A stretch of DNA of 64,000 nucleotides from Aquibium oceanicum (lineage in GTDB: Bacteria; Pseudomonadota; Alphaproteobacteria; Rhizobiales; Rhizobiaceae): positions 3,618,501 to 3,682,500 of the forward strand of contig NZ_CP018171.1 of assembly GCF_001889605.1 (NCBI RefSeq), read 5' to 3'. The position numbers and the translations under genes are program-made. This document shows, piece after piece, positions 35,093 to 44,056 of the stretch (the stretch's first letter is position 1; each line of letters begins with the position of its first letter). Under the pieces are notes generated by a model that saw nothing but the letters and a program-made list of their open reading frames with translations, made no database searches and was not told where the DNA came from.

Positions 35093-35791
35093 ATGATCAC
35101 CCGCCGCTCACTTCTGGGCGCGGCCTCGATGGCCGCTTTGTCGGGCTGCACCAGCATGGGCAGCCGACCTTCCACAAATTCAGCCGTCGCGGTCGCCGCG
35201 CCGCCGCCGGCGCCCGATATGCCCGCCTTCTATGGCCCCATCCCCGACGAAACGTTCCCGGTTCCGGCGGTGCCGGCGGGGGTCGTGCCGCAGCGCTACT
35301 GGCGCCGGCGCGTCGCAAATCCCTTTCCCGATCACGCGGCCGGAACGATCATCGTCGATCCGAACGCCTTCTATCTTCATCTGGTCGAAGGGGATGGAAG
35401 CGCGATGCGCTACGGCATCGGCGTCGGCCGCCAGGGCTTCTCCTGGGCAGGCGACGCGGTCGTCCAGTACAGGCGCAAGTGGCCACGCTGGAAGGCGCCG
35501 GACGACATGGTGGCGCGCCAGCCCGAACTTGCTCCCTACTCGGTCGCCGCCGGCGGAATGGACCCCGGCCTGAAGAACCCGCTGGGTGCGCGCGCGCTCT
35601 ACCTCTTCCAGAACGGGGAGGACACGCTCTACCGCATCCACGGCAACCCGGAGGCGAATTCGATCGGCAGGGCCGTCTCCTCCGGCTGCATCCGGCTGCT
35701 CAATCACGACATCATCGACCTGCACGATCGCGTGCGGGACGGATCGAAGGTCGTGGTGCGTCCCTCTACCATGCCGGACGCGCTGGCCTGA
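35093..35791 (+). CDS. L,D-transpeptidase (YkuD domain) with Tat/lipoprotein signal
   Basis: This 232-residue peptidoglycan cross-linking enzyme has the N-terminus ITRRSLLGAASMAALSGCTS, which combines a twin-arginine motif with a lipobox Cys. The YkuD catalytic region is HGNPEANSIGRAVSSGCIRLLN, giving the conserved His and the Ser-x-Gly-Cys-Ile-Arg nucleophile motif. I start it at the ATG at 35093 behind AAGGAAAC; a longer frame to 35012 lacks a signal peptide. It forms 3-3 cross-links or attaches proteins to the wall, as in other alphaproteobacteria with many paralogues. Confidence 0.92.
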   Translation: MITRRSLLGAASMAALSGCTSMGSRPSTNSAVAVAAPPPAPDMPAFYGPIPDETFPVPAVPAGVVPQRYWRRRVANPFPDHAAGTIIVDPNAFYLHLVEGDGSAMRYGIGVGRQGFSWAGDAVVQYRRKWPRWKAPDDMVARQPELAPYSVAAGGMDPGLKNPLGARALYLFQNGEDTLYRIHGNPEANSIGRAVSSGCIRLLNHDIIDLHDRVRDGSKVVVRPSTMPDALA

Positions 35792-35937
35792 GCACGTGAA
35801 CAAGGGGGAGCGATGGCGCTCTCCTGCCCTCCGGTGCGACCTCGAGGGTGGGGATGCCTGCCGGGCTACTTCGGAGCGGGGCGGGACCTTATTTTTTTGC
35901 GATGATTGCGCAGGCCCCGTTCATCTGAGACTTTAGC

Positions 35938-36261
35938 ATGCATGCATCTATGATGGAGCCGCCCGTGCGCAGCCTGATCGCTCTTCTTCTCCTCGTCTCA
36001 TGCCAGATATTCGCGTCGGCCCCCGCTTTCGCTTCCAGCGACGACGCCTGGGCGGAATTCCATCAGGAGGTCGAGGACACCTGCCGCGCGCTTGTTCAGG
36101 GTGAGGTCGATACGGTCGATGTCAACGTTGTTCCGTTCGGATCGGAAAGCTACGGCGCGGCGGTCGTCACGGTCACTGCCAGCTGGGGCACGGAGCGCTC
36201 GGTCTGCATCTTCGACAAGGCAAGCCGCAAGGCGGAGCTGACCGGTCCGCTTGCGGAGTAG
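35938..36261 (+). CDS. Secreted hypothetical protein
   Basis: This 107-residue protein has a signal peptide (about residues 10-32, SLIALLLLVSCQIFASAPAFA). The mature part of about 75 residues is acidic and beta-rich, with two cysteines (DTCRALVQGE and RSVCIFDK) that could pair. Several ATGs occur at the start (35938, 35950, 35953), so the exact N-terminus is uncertain. I do not recognise the family. Confidence 0.65.
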   Translation: MHASMMEPPVRSLIALLLLVSCQIFASAPAFASSDDAWAEFHQEVEDTCRALVQGEVDTVDVNVVPFGSESYGAAVVTVTASWGTERSVCIFDKASRKAELTGPLAE

Positions 36262-36322
36262 GCGAGCCCCGAACGACGGAGGGCGACGAAAGTATCTCTC
36301 CGACCAAAACCCTTTTGCTACC

Positions 36323-37015
36323 CTACTGCACGCGCCTCGGCTCGTGCGCGAAGGGGCTGAGGCCGAGCCATTGCTGCATGGAGCCAGCCAACGAGGCGTC
36401 GCCCTCGATCTCCAGTTGGCCGCTTTCGGCTTCCTTACGGATGGTGGACAGCCCCATCCAGATCGCCGTCATCGTTCGCAGTGAACTCCTGACGAGGAGG
36501 TCGAGTTCGTGGCCCGGGTCGAAGCTGCACAGGTCCGCTGCTCCCCCCTCCACCACCAGCCACCAGCTCTTCTGCGGGGCGGGAAGTTCCGAGTACAGAA
36601 ATTGTATCGTGCAGCGCCTCTCCGGCAAAAGCTTCACGACGACGTGGCGGCGCATGTCCCACATGAGCAGTGACGGATCGAGGTTCTTCAGCGACAGACG
36701 CGATTCCATCCAGCGCTGTGCCCAGTTGCCGAGCCCCATGATCAGGGGCCGCAGGTCCTCGCCCGCTTCCGATAGGTGATAGTCGACGGAGCCGTTCGCG
36801 CGGCGCCTGACGACGACGATGCCGGATTGCTGCAGCTCCTTGAGCCGTTTGGACAGCAGCGCCGGCGACATCTTCGGCACGCCCCGCCGTAAATCGTTGA
36901 AGCGCGTGCTGCCGCAGAGCAGTTCGCGCACCACCAGCGTGGTCCAGCGGCTGCACAGTATTTCCGAAGCCATCGAGACCGGACAGAACTGACCGTAGCC
37001 GCCGCGCTCCTGCAT
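36323..37015 (-). CDS. HxlR-family transcriptional regulator with SCP2-like C-terminal domain
   Basis: This 230-residue regulator has an N-terminal HxlR winged helix (residues 10-100). Conserved blocks are CPVSMASEILCSRWTTLVVREL, RFNDLRRGVPKMSPALLSKRLKELQ and the wing VDYHLSEAGEDL. Residues 115-230 resemble the sterol-carrier (SCP2) domain found in a subgroup of these regulators and may bind a hydrophobic ligand. It is divergent from an acyl-CoA dehydrogenase-like gene, with a perfect palindrome at 37083-37096 between them, so it probably controls that gene and itself. Confidence 0.88.
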   Translation of the reverse strand: MQERGGYGQFCPVSMASEILCSRWTTLVVRELLCGSTRFNDLRRGVPKMSPALLSKRLKELQQSGIVVVRRRANGSVDYHLSEAGEDLRPLIMGLGNWAQRWMESRLSLKNLDPSLLMWDMRRHVVVKLLPERRCTIQFLYSELPAPQKSWWLVVEGGAADLCSFDPGHELDLLVRSSLRTMTAIWMGLSTIRKEAESGQLEIEGDASLAGSMQQWLGLSPFAHEPRRVQ

Positions 37016-37082
37016 GGTGCCCCCCCCTGCCTGCTCGCAGCCATGCTACTCCAAAATCCGCGCGCCGGATACGTCCGCAGTA

Positions 37083-37096
37083 CAGTTCCTGAACTG
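37083..37096. promoter_or_regulatory. Palindromic operator candidate in HxlR / flavoprotein gap
   Basis: CAGTTC-CT-GAACTG is a perfect 6-bp inverted repeat with a 2-nt spacer, located in the 138-bp region between the divergent HxlR regulator and the acyl-CoA dehydrogenase-like gene. Size and place fit a dimeric winged-helix repressor site. Confidence 0.5.
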
Positions 37097-37153
37097 GAAT
37101 GACGGCGCGGTTGGTGAGATCGTGGGATATCGAACCAAGCACAGGAGATTACC

Positions 37154-38323
37154 ATGTCTGCCCAGCCTGCCTTGAAGACCCTCGCCGGCCTGCCCTCTGC
37201 AAGCGAAGCCGCGCCGGATGTCGTCGAAATCGCCACCAGCCTTGCGCCGTCGCTTGCCGGACGATCAGCCGAGATCGACCAGAACGACCGTTTCGTGGCG
37301 GAGAACTACGCGCTTCTGAAGGAAGCCGGTCTCGTCGAGGCCGGCGTTCCAGCCGAACTCGGCGGCGGCGGGGCCGAGGTGCCCGAACTCGCCGAAATGC
37401 TGCGCATCCTGGGTCGCGCCTGCGGATCGACCGCGCTGGCCTTCTCCATGCACACGCACCAGGTGGCGATCCCCGCATGGCGCTGGCGCCACCAGAAGGT
37501 CGCCGCCGCCGAGCCTCTCCTGAAGCGCATCGCCGCCGAGCGGATCATCCTGCTCTCCTCCGGTGGCTCGGACTGGATCGGCGGTTCCGGCAAGGCCGAG
37601 AAAGTCGAGGGCGGCTATCGCGTCACGGCGCGAAAGGTCTTCACCTCCGGCGCGGAAGCCGGCAACGTCCTGATGACGGGCGCGATCCACGAGGCCGAGG
37701 ACGGGACGCGGTCCGTCATCCATTTCGGGGCGCCGATGAAGGCGCCGGAAGTGCGCATCGAGGACACCTGGCGCACGATGGGCATGCGCGGCACCGCCTC
37801 CAACGACGTCGTCATCGAGAACCTGCTCGTGCCTGACGCCGGCGTCGCTTTCTCGCGCAAGGCGGGCGAATGGCATCCGGTGTTCCAGATCATTGCCACG
37901 ATCGCCTTCCCGTTGATTTACGCCGTCTATCTCGGCGTGGCGGAAAGCGCCCGCGACATCGCAATCGACATCGCCAAGCGCAAACCCCAGCCGGACCTGT
38001 CGCTCGCAGGCCGCATGGACACGGAACTGCGCGCCGCGCAGATCGCGCATCGCTGGATGCTGGAGGCGGTCGCCCGCAACGCGCCGTCGGCCGACACGGT
38101 CAACGAGGTGATGATCGGCCGCACGCTGGTCGCACGTCACGCGATCGCGGCGGTGGAACTGGCGATGGAACTCGCCGGCGGAGCGTCCTTCTACCGCGCC
38201 AACGGCCTGGAGCGCCGCTTCCGTGACATCCAGGGCGCCCGGTTCCATCCGCTGCAGGCCGGCCCTCAGGCGGTCTATGCGGGTGCCACGGCGCTGGGGC
38301 TTTCGACGGCAACGGTGTTCTGA
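37154..38323 (+). CDS. Acyl-CoA dehydrogenase-like flavoprotein
   Basis: This 389-residue member of the acyl-CoA dehydrogenase superfamily has an N-terminal helical domain (ENYALLKEAGLVEAGVPAELGG), a middle beta domain with GRACGSTALAFSMHTH and TWRTMGMRGTASNDVVIENL, and a C-terminal four-helix domain ending FRDIQGARFHPLQAG. I see no obvious catalytic Glu at the usual C-terminal site, and the HPLQAG end resembles the flavin monooxygenase (DszC/SfnC-like) branch. It may therefore be an FMN/FAD oxygenase rather than a true dehydrogenase. The ribosome site is AGGAGATTACC. A strong hairpin follows the stop. Confidence 0.85.
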   Translation: MSAQPALKTLAGLPSASEAAPDVVEIATSLAPSLAGRSAEIDQNDRFVAENYALLKEAGLVEAGVPAELGGGGAEVPELAEMLRILGRACGSTALAFSMHTHQVAIPAWRWRHQKVAAAEPLLKRIAAERIILLSSGGSDWIGGSGKAEKVEGGYRVTARKVFTSGAEAGNVLMTGAIHEAEDGTRSVIHFGAPMKAPEVRIEDTWRTMGMRGTASNDVVIENLLVPDAGVAFSRKAGEWHPVFQIIATIAFPLIYAVYLGVAESARDIAIDIAKRKPQPDLSLAGRMDTELRAAQIAHRWMLEAVARNAPSADTVNEVMIGRTLVARHAIAAVELAMELAGGASFYRANGLERRFRDIQGARFHPLQAGPQAVYAGATALGLSTATVF

Positions 38324-38344
38324 GACCTTTGCTCAGAAACGGAA

Positions 38345-38381
38345 GAGCCGCCGCCCGCCCCGATGGGGCCGGTGGCGGCTC
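38345..38381. terminator. Hairpin after the acyl-CoA dehydrogenase-like gene
   Basis: Arms GAGCCGCC and GGCGGCTC enclose an inner CCCC/GGGG stem, 22 bp after the stop codon and 30 bp before the convergent Tudor-like gene ends. It has the position of a shared terminator but no T-run. Confidence 0.5.
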
Positions 38382-38410
38382 GAGCGTGGCGCTCTCGAAT
38401 GAGCGATCGG

Positions 38411-38779
38411 CTAGCGGCTGCGGCAACGGCCGGTCTTGGTCGTTTCCTTGTCTCCGTCGTCATAGGCGATGCCGATCGTCTCGCCAGCCAGGGCGGAGAT
38501 CGTGCCGGGATACCAGTTGCCTTGTCCCTGGAAGTTGCACTCGACCTTCATGCCGATCATCCAGTCATACGGCCGCACGGCCGTCAGACCGACGGTCTCG
38601 CGATCGCCGTCGTCGTAGACCACCGTGACCGTTCCATTCCCGGTCTTCTCGACGACGCCGGGAAACCAGTAGGCGCCGCCCTTGTAGTTGCCAAGCACCC
38701 AGTCTCCCACCGTCTGCGCGCTGGCGGAAGTGACGAGCGCGGCAAGAATGCCGGCCGCCAGGAAAATCTTCGACTTCAT
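38411..38779 (-). CDS. Secreted protein with two Tudor/agenet-like repeats
   Basis: This 122-residue protein has a signal peptide (MKSKIFLAAGILAALVTSASA). The mature part holds two copies of a Tudor/agenet-like unit: YWFPGVVEKTGNGTVTVVYDDG with DRET, and NWYPGTISALAGETIGIAYDDG with DKET. Each unit ends in the YDDGD(R/K)ET motif, so the protein is an internal duplication. I use the ATG at 38779; the TTG at 38800 gives no signal peptide advantage. In eukaryotes the fold binds modified peptides; the role of this secreted bacterial form is unknown. Confidence 0.78.
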   Translation of the reverse strand: MKSKIFLAAGILAALVTSASAQTVGDWVLGNYKGGAYWFPGVVEKTGNGTVTVVYDDGDRETVGLTAVRPYDWMIGMKVECNFQGQGNWYPGTISALAGETIGIAYDDGDKETTKTGRCRSR

Positions 38780-38988
38780 GAAAAACACCCGTGGGAGCAA
38801 GCCTCCCCAGCCTGCTCCGTGTGGGGAAGGCCGGCAGAACTATCCCGGCGGGTGCTTTGGTGGCAATAGCATAGCATCCGCCAAATTAGTGTACGCCTTC
38901 GCTTCCCGCGGAAAGATCCCGCTCGAGAAACGCGATCAGGTGTTCGTGGTGCTCGTTCTCCGCAGCACCTCCGGGACCATGATCCCTG

Positions 38989-41748
38989 CTACCGCGGCTT
39001 CCTGCCGAACACCCGCACGTATTCCTCGACGCCTCCCTTGGCGAGCGCCTCGGCCTGGCGGACCCATTCGTCGCGGTCGATGCGGCCGCGGAACTTCAGG
39101 AACCCGTCGACCCACTGGCGCTCGGTCTTCGTCCAGGCCGCGATCTGGGCGTAGGTGTAGATGCCGAGGCCGTTCAGCGTCGCCTCGATCTTGGGACCGA
39201 CGCCGGCGATCATCTTCAGGTCGTCCGGCCGGTCTGGGCGCTTCATGCCGGCGGGGCGGTTTTCGTCATCGGCGGTCACGCCGACCGCGGGCGAGGCTTC
39301 CGCATAGGGATGGATCGGCTCTTCCTCGGCGACGGCGGGCTTTCCGGCCGGTTTCGCCGTAGGCTCCGCCTCGCCGGGCACGACGTTCGGGTCGACGCCC
39401 TGCCGGCCGGAGCCCACTTCCTGGGCGCGGCGCTTCGGCGAGGATTCGCCGGGGATCGCCGAGCCGGCGCCGGTCTCGCGCGATTGCGCCGCCGCTTCCT
39501 CGGCCTGCGTGCCGTCCTCGTCGAGCGAACTGGCGCGTGGCAGCGCCCTCGCCTTTCTGGCGGGGGCGGCGGCCGGTTCCTTGGCGGCTGGAGCGGAGGG
39601 CGCCGGCTTCCGCGGCGTTACCTCCGGGGCACGCTCCACGGCCTCGTCCTTACGGCCGAGCGTGATGACCGGCTCCATCGAGGCCAGTTCCTCCTCGTCG
39701 AGCCAGCACAGGCTGCGATGGCCGTTGCCGAGTTCGCGGAAAGGCGGCACCTGCGTCTCGCAGAGATTGTCGGGCACGCGGCTCTTCCAGCGGCAGCGCG
39801 TCTGGAAAGGACAGCCGCTGGGCGGGTTCATGGCCGACGGGATGTCGCCTTCGAGCACGATGTGCTTCTTCACCACGCTGGTGTCGGCGATCGGGATCGC
39901 CGAGAGCAGCGCCTCGGTATAGGGGTGGTAGGGCGGCGCGAAGATCTGGTCCGTCGTGCCCTGCTCGACGATGTAGCCGAGATACATCACCACCACCCGG
40001 TCGGCGAGATATCGCACCACGGAGAGATCGTGGCTGATGAACAGCATCGTCGTGCGGTTGCGCCGCTGCACGTCCATCAGGAGTTCCGTCACCGCGGCCT
40101 GCACCGACACGTCGAGCGCCGAGACCGGCTCGTCGGCCACCACCACGCGGGCATTGCCGGCGAAGGCGCGCGCGACGCCGATGCGCTGCTTCTGGCCGCC
40201 CGATAGCTGGCGCGGCATGCGGGTGGCGAAAGCGCGCGGCAGCTTCACCAGGTCGAGCAGTTCCAGCATCCGGCCCTGCCGCTCGGACTGGCTCTTGCCG
40301 ACCTTGAACTTTTCGAGCGTGCGGATGATCTGCGATCCCACCGAATGGCTGGGGTTCAGCGTGTCGAACGGGTTCTGGAACACCATCTGGATCGACGAGA
40401 TCGTGTCGACGTCGCGCTCCTCGATCGGCGTGTTCTGGATTTCGGAATTGCCGAGCCGGATCGTGCCCGAGGTCGCGGTCTCCAGCCCCAGGAGCACTTT
40501 TGCCAACGTGGACTTGCCGCAGCCGGATTCGCCCACGATCGCGACCGTCTCGGATTCGCGCGCCTCGAAGGAGATGGACTCGTTGGCCTTGACCGTGCGC
40601 GCCTCGCCGCCGCCGAAGATCTCGTTGGCCGCGACGCGGTAGTATTTCTTCAGGTCCTCAATCCTGAGCACCGTCGGGCCGGGTGAGACCGGCTCGTTCT
40701 GCACGATGCCTTCCGGCAGCGCGCGCCAGTCGACGTCCTCGAAGCGCACGCAGCGCGACAGATGGTCCGGATGCCCCTTCACCGGATACATCGGGATCTC
40801 GCGCGCGTCGCACAGACCCTCGACGAAGTGCTGGCAGCGCGGTCCGAAATTGCAGCCCCTCGGGCGCTCGTGCGGCAGCGGCAGCTGGCCGGGGATGGCG
40901 ATCAGCGGGCGCGAGTTCTTGTCGGCGCCGGGCAGCGGGATCGAGCGGAACAGCCCCTGCGTATAGGGATGGCGCATGCGGTCGAAGACGTCGCGCACCG
41001 TGCCCTCCTCCACCGCCTCGCCGGAATACATCACCGTGATGCGGTCGCAGGTCTCCAGGATCAGGCCCAGATTGTGCGAGATGAAGAGCATGGAGGTGCC
41101 AAACTCCTTGCCGAGATCGCGCACGAGTTCGACGATGCCGGCCTCCACGGTCACGTCGAGCGCGGTCGTCGGCTCGTCTAGCAAGAGCAGTGCCGGCTTG
41201 GATAGCAGCGCCATGGCGATGACGACGCGCTGCTGCTGGCCGCCCGAGAGCTGGTGCGGATAGGAGCCCATCATGCGCTCCGGATCGGGCAGCCGCACGG
41301 CCTTCAGCATCTCCACGGAGCGCTTGTAGGCATCCTCCTTCGAGGCCTTCTCGTGCAGGATGGGCACTTCCATCAGCTGGCGGCCGACCTTCATGGCCGG
41401 GTTCAGGCTAGCCATCGGCTCCTGGTAGATCATGGCGATCTTGTTGCCGCGGATGGCGCGCAGCTCTGCGTCGCTCATCTCGCCCATGTCGCGGCCCATG
41501 AACTTGATGCGGCCGCCGACGATCCTGCCGCGGTTGCCCATGTCGCGCATGATGCCGAGCGCAACGGTGGACTTGCCGCAGCCGGATTCGCCGACCAGCC
41601 CCATGGATTCGCCCGCCATGACCTTGCAGGAGAAGTCCATGACGGCCGGAATCTCTCCTGCGCGGGTGAAGAAGGAGATCGACAGGTTCTCGATCTCGAG
41701 GATCGGCTGCGCATTGCCGCCGTTCGTGGTTGCGAGGGCCTGGTTCAT
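38989..41748 (-). CDS. Fused dual ABC ATPase (OppD-OppF type) with C-terminal helix-hairpin-like domain
   Basis: This 919-residue protein joins the two ATPases of a peptide-type ABC importer. ATPase 1 has Walker A GESGCGKST at about residues 53-61, signature LSGGQQQRVVIAMAL and Walker B LLLDEPTTALD. ATPase 2 begins near 365 with GESGCGKST and LSGGQKQRIGVARAF. Each has the oligopeptide-transporter Cys motif (GCNFGPRCQHF; GCPFQTRCRWKS). After a roughly 180-residue Pro/Ala/Glu-rich linker, the last 70 residues (MIAGVGPKIEATLNGLGIYTYAQIAAW, split here by me) form a helix-hairpin-helix-like domain also seen fused to NuoE or ribosomal L21 in alphaproteobacteria. It starts at the ATG at 41748, next to the permeases. 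Confidence 0.92.
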   Translation of the reverse strand: MNQALATTNGGNAQPILEIENLSISFFTRAGEIPAVMDFSCKVMAGESMGLVGESGCGKSTVALGIMRDMGNRGRIVGGRIKFMGRDMGEMSDAELRAIRGNKIAMIYQEPMASLNPAMKVGRQLMEVPILHEKASKEDAYKRSVEMLKAVRLPDPERMMGSYPHQLSGGQQQRVVIAMALLSKPALLLLDEPTTALDVTVEAGIVELVRDLGKEFGTSMLFISHNLGLILETCDRITVMYSGEAVEEGTVRDVFDRMRHPYTQGLFRSIPLPGADKNSRPLIAIPGQLPLPHERPRGCNFGPRCQHFVEGLCDAREIPMYPVKGHPDHLSRCVRFEDVDWRALPEGIVQNEPVSPGPTVLRIEDLKKYYRVAANEIFGGGEARTVKANESISFEARESETVAIVGESGCGKSTLAKVLLGLETATSGTIRLGNSEIQNTPIEERDVDTISSIQMVFQNPFDTLNPSHSVGSQIIRTLEKFKVGKSQSERQGRMLELLDLVKLPRAFATRMPRQLSGGQKQRIGVARAFAGNARVVVADEPVSALDVSVQAAVTELLMDVQRRNRTTMLFISHDLSVVRYLADRVVVMYLGYIVEQGTTDQIFAPPYHPYTEALLSAIPIADTSVVKKHIVLEGDIPSAMNPPSGCPFQTRCRWKSRVPDNLCETQVPPFRELGNGHRSLCWLDEEELASMEPVITLGRKDEAVERAPEVTPRKPAPSAPAAKEPAAAPARKARALPRASSLDEDGTQAEEAAAQSRETGAGSAIPGESSPKRRAQEVGSGRQGVDPNVVPGEAEPTAKPAGKPAVAEEEPIHPYAEASPAVGVTADDENRPAGMKRPDRPDDLKMIAGVGPKIEATLNGLGIYTYAQIAAWTKTERQWVDGFLKFRGRIDRDEWVRQAEALAKGGVEEYVRVFGRKPR

Positions 41749-41761
41749 CGTCAGTATCCCC

Positions 41762-42916
41762 TCAATCCTTGAGCGACTGTTCGCGCAGCGCATCGGCCAA
41801 AAGGTTGAGGCCGAGCACGAACGACATCAGCGCGATCACCGGCGGCAGCGCCGGGTGGATATAGGCGCGCAGGAGGCGGCTGGAATCCTTGATGGCCGTG
41901 CCCCAATCGGGACTTTCGGGCGCCAGACCGAGACCGAAATAGCCGAGCGTGCCAAGCAGGATGGTGGTGTAGCCGATCCTGAGGCACGCATCGACGATCA
42001 GCGGCCCGCGCGCATTGGGCAGGATTTCCCATAGCATGATGTACCAGGGGCTCTCGCCACGTGTCTGGGCAGCGGCGACGTAATCGCGCGTCTTGATGTC
42101 CATCACCAGCCCGCGCACGATGCGGAACACGCCAGGCGACGAGGCGAAGACCACGGCCACGAAGATGTTGAGCTCGTTCGGTCGGATCGAGATGATGCCG
42201 AGAGGATCGGCGTCGAACACCAGCCCGGCATAGATCCACAGGCCGAGGATCAGCGTGATGGCGATCTGCGGATAGAACCGTTCGGGACGGTTCTTGTAGC
42301 GGGTATAGAACAGCACCGAGAAGAAGATGATCGGGAACAGGAAGAAGACACCCGCCATCGAATAGGGGATCGGCGTGTCCATGATGCCGGGGGTGACCAG
42401 CAGGTAGAACAGCAAGATCACCGGGAAGGCCAGCACGAGGTTGGCGAGGAAGGACAGGAAGGAGTCGATCCGCCCGCCGTAGTAGCCCGCCGGCAGGCCG
42501 AGCGTGATACCGACCATCAGCGCGAAGGCGGTCGCGGCCGGGGCGATGATGAGCACGATGCGGCTGCCGTAGACCATGCGCGAGAAGATATCGCGGGCTA
42601 GCTTGTCGCCGCCGAACAAGTAGACCCCGCCGTCGCCGGTGATGGCGCCAGGCAGCGCGTCCTTCATCATGACGTCCTGCGCGAGCGGGTCGAAGGGCGA
42701 GATCGTGGCCGAGAAGATCGCGGTGAAGAGCCAGAACAGGCAGATCACGACGCCGGCGATGCCGACGCCGGTGTCGAAGAGCTGGCCGTAGAGGCCGAGC
42801 TTCTTCTTCCAGGTGATGCTGGCGAAAAGGACGATCGCCAGCGCGACCCAAACCGGCCAGAACCGGGCGATGACGCCCAGGATTATCTGGGCGGTCCCCA
42901 CATACTCGTGCTGCAT
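41762..42916 (-). CDS. Peptide-type ABC transporter permease (DppC/OppC-like)
   Basis: This 384-residue inner-membrane permease has a longer N-terminal part (two TM segments in residues 10-70, versus one in typical DppC) and the OppC core LARDIFSRMVYGSRIVL. The family C-terminus follows, with AAQTRGESPWYIMLWEILPNA as the coupling loop. A central stretch with two extra hydrophobic segments (FPIIFFSVLFYTRYKN; ITLILGLWIYAGLVF) makes it longer than the usual 300 residues. It starts at 42916 and is followed by the fused ATPase gene 13 bp on. Confidence 0.9.
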   Translation of the reverse strand: MQHEYVGTAQIILGVIARFWPVWVALAIVLFASITWKKKLGLYGQLFDTGVGIAGVVICLFWLFTAIFSATISPFDPLAQDVMMKDALPGAITGDGGVYLFGGDKLARDIFSRMVYGSRIVLIIAPAATAFALMVGITLGLPAGYYGGRIDSFLSFLANLVLAFPVILLFYLLVTPGIMDTPIPYSMAGVFFLFPIIFFSVLFYTRYKNRPERFYPQIAITLILGLWIYAGLVFDADPLGIISIRPNELNIFVAVVFASSPGVFRIVRGLVMDIKTRDYVAAAQTRGESPWYIMLWEILPNARGPLIVDACLRIGYTTILLGTLGYFGLGLAPESPDWGTAIKDSSRLLRAYIHPALPPVIALMSFVLGLNLLADALREQSLKD

Positions 42917-42928
42917 CCGCGTCCCCTC

Positions 42929-43966
42929 TTATTGAACTCTTATGCGCGGGTTGAGATAGGCATAGCCGACGTCCGAGATGAGCTGCGTGGACAGGACCAC
43001 GAAGACAGAGACCAGCGAGCAGCCGAGCAGGAGGTCGATGTCATTGTTGCCGGCCGCTTCCACGAGCGTGTAGCCGAAGCCCTGGTAGCGGAACATGACC
43101 TCGACGATGACGACGCCGGTGAGCAGCCACGGAAACTGCAGCATGATGACGGTGAAGGGCGCGATGAGCGCGTTGCGCAGCGCGTGCTTGACCACGACCG
43201 AGCTGAAGCTCAGGCCCTTGAGCCGCGCGGTGCGGATGTATTGCTGCGTCATGACCTCGACCATCGAGGCGCGGGTCATGCGGGCGATGTAGCCGATGCC
43301 GTAGATGGCCATCGTCATCACCGGCAGCGTGAAATTGGAAAACGAGATGCCCCCCGGCCCCGTCGCCGAAGCCGCCGATCCGTTCAGCCAGCCGAGCCAC
43401 GAGGCGAAGACGACCGTGAAGATGACGCCTGAGACGTATTCCGGCGTCGCAGTGGTGGTGATGGAGGCGACCGACAAGGATCGGTCCGTGCGCGTCCCCT
43501 CGCGCATGCCGGCGAGAATGCCGATCAGGAGCGCGATCGGCACCATGGTCGCCATGACCCAGAACATCAGGATGCCGGTGGCGCCGAGCGCGGGAAACAG
43601 CTTCTCCGCGACGGTGGTCTTGAACTTGGTGGAGCAGCCGAAATCGCCTTGCAGGATGCCGCCGTAATATGGCTCCGCCGGCTCGTTGCAGTATGAAAAG
43701 CGCGGGACCGGCTCGCCTTCCGCGTTGACGTTGGGCTGCTTCTGGACGACGCCCAGCCAGCGGCCGTAGCGGACGAAGAAATTGTCGCGGTATCCGTTGC
43801 GCTGGAGCCAGCTTTCGATGTGCTCGTCGGACGACCGCATGTCGAGCTGGCTGATCGACAGCTTGCGCAGGTTCGGTTCGAGATTGACCATGAAGAACAC
43901 GACGAGCGTGAGGCACAGCATCGTCAGCGCCATGGTGCCCAGTCGCCGCACTACGAATGCAAGCAT
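42929..43966 (-). CDS. Peptide-type ABC transporter permease (DppB/OppB-like)
   Basis: This 345-residue permease has the typical start MLAFVVRRLGTMALTMLCLTLVVFF, a long periplasmic loop (residues 30-110) and a C-terminal core. The core includes RMTRASMVEVMTQQYIRTARLKGLS, the EAA-type coupling loop. It forms the channel with the DppC-like protein encoded 12 bp downstream. The ATG at 43966 follows 90 bp after the substrate-binding protein gene. Confidence 0.92.
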   Translation of the reverse strand: MLAFVVRRLGTMALTMLCLTLVVFFMVNLEPNLRKLSISQLDMRSSDEHIESWLQRNGYRDNFFVRYGRWLGVVQKQPNVNAEGEPVPRFSYCNEPAEPYYGGILQGDFGCSTKFKTTVAEKLFPALGATGILMFWVMATMVPIALLIGILAGMREGTRTDRSLSVASITTTATPEYVSGVIFTVVFASWLGWLNGSAASATGPGGISFSNFTLPVMTMAIYGIGYIARMTRASMVEVMTQQYIRTARLKGLSFSSVVVKHALRNALIAPFTVIMLQFPWLLTGVVIVEVMFRYQGFGYTLVEAAGNNDIDLLLGCSLVSVFVVLSTQLISDVGYAYLNPRIRVQ

Positions 43967-44056
43967 CGATCCCCCTGCCGATTTGGGTTGGGGCGCCTAA
44001 CCCTCCGGAACGAACGGGAGGGGCTCGTGGCCCCTCCCGGTGGTCGCGTCAGCCGA

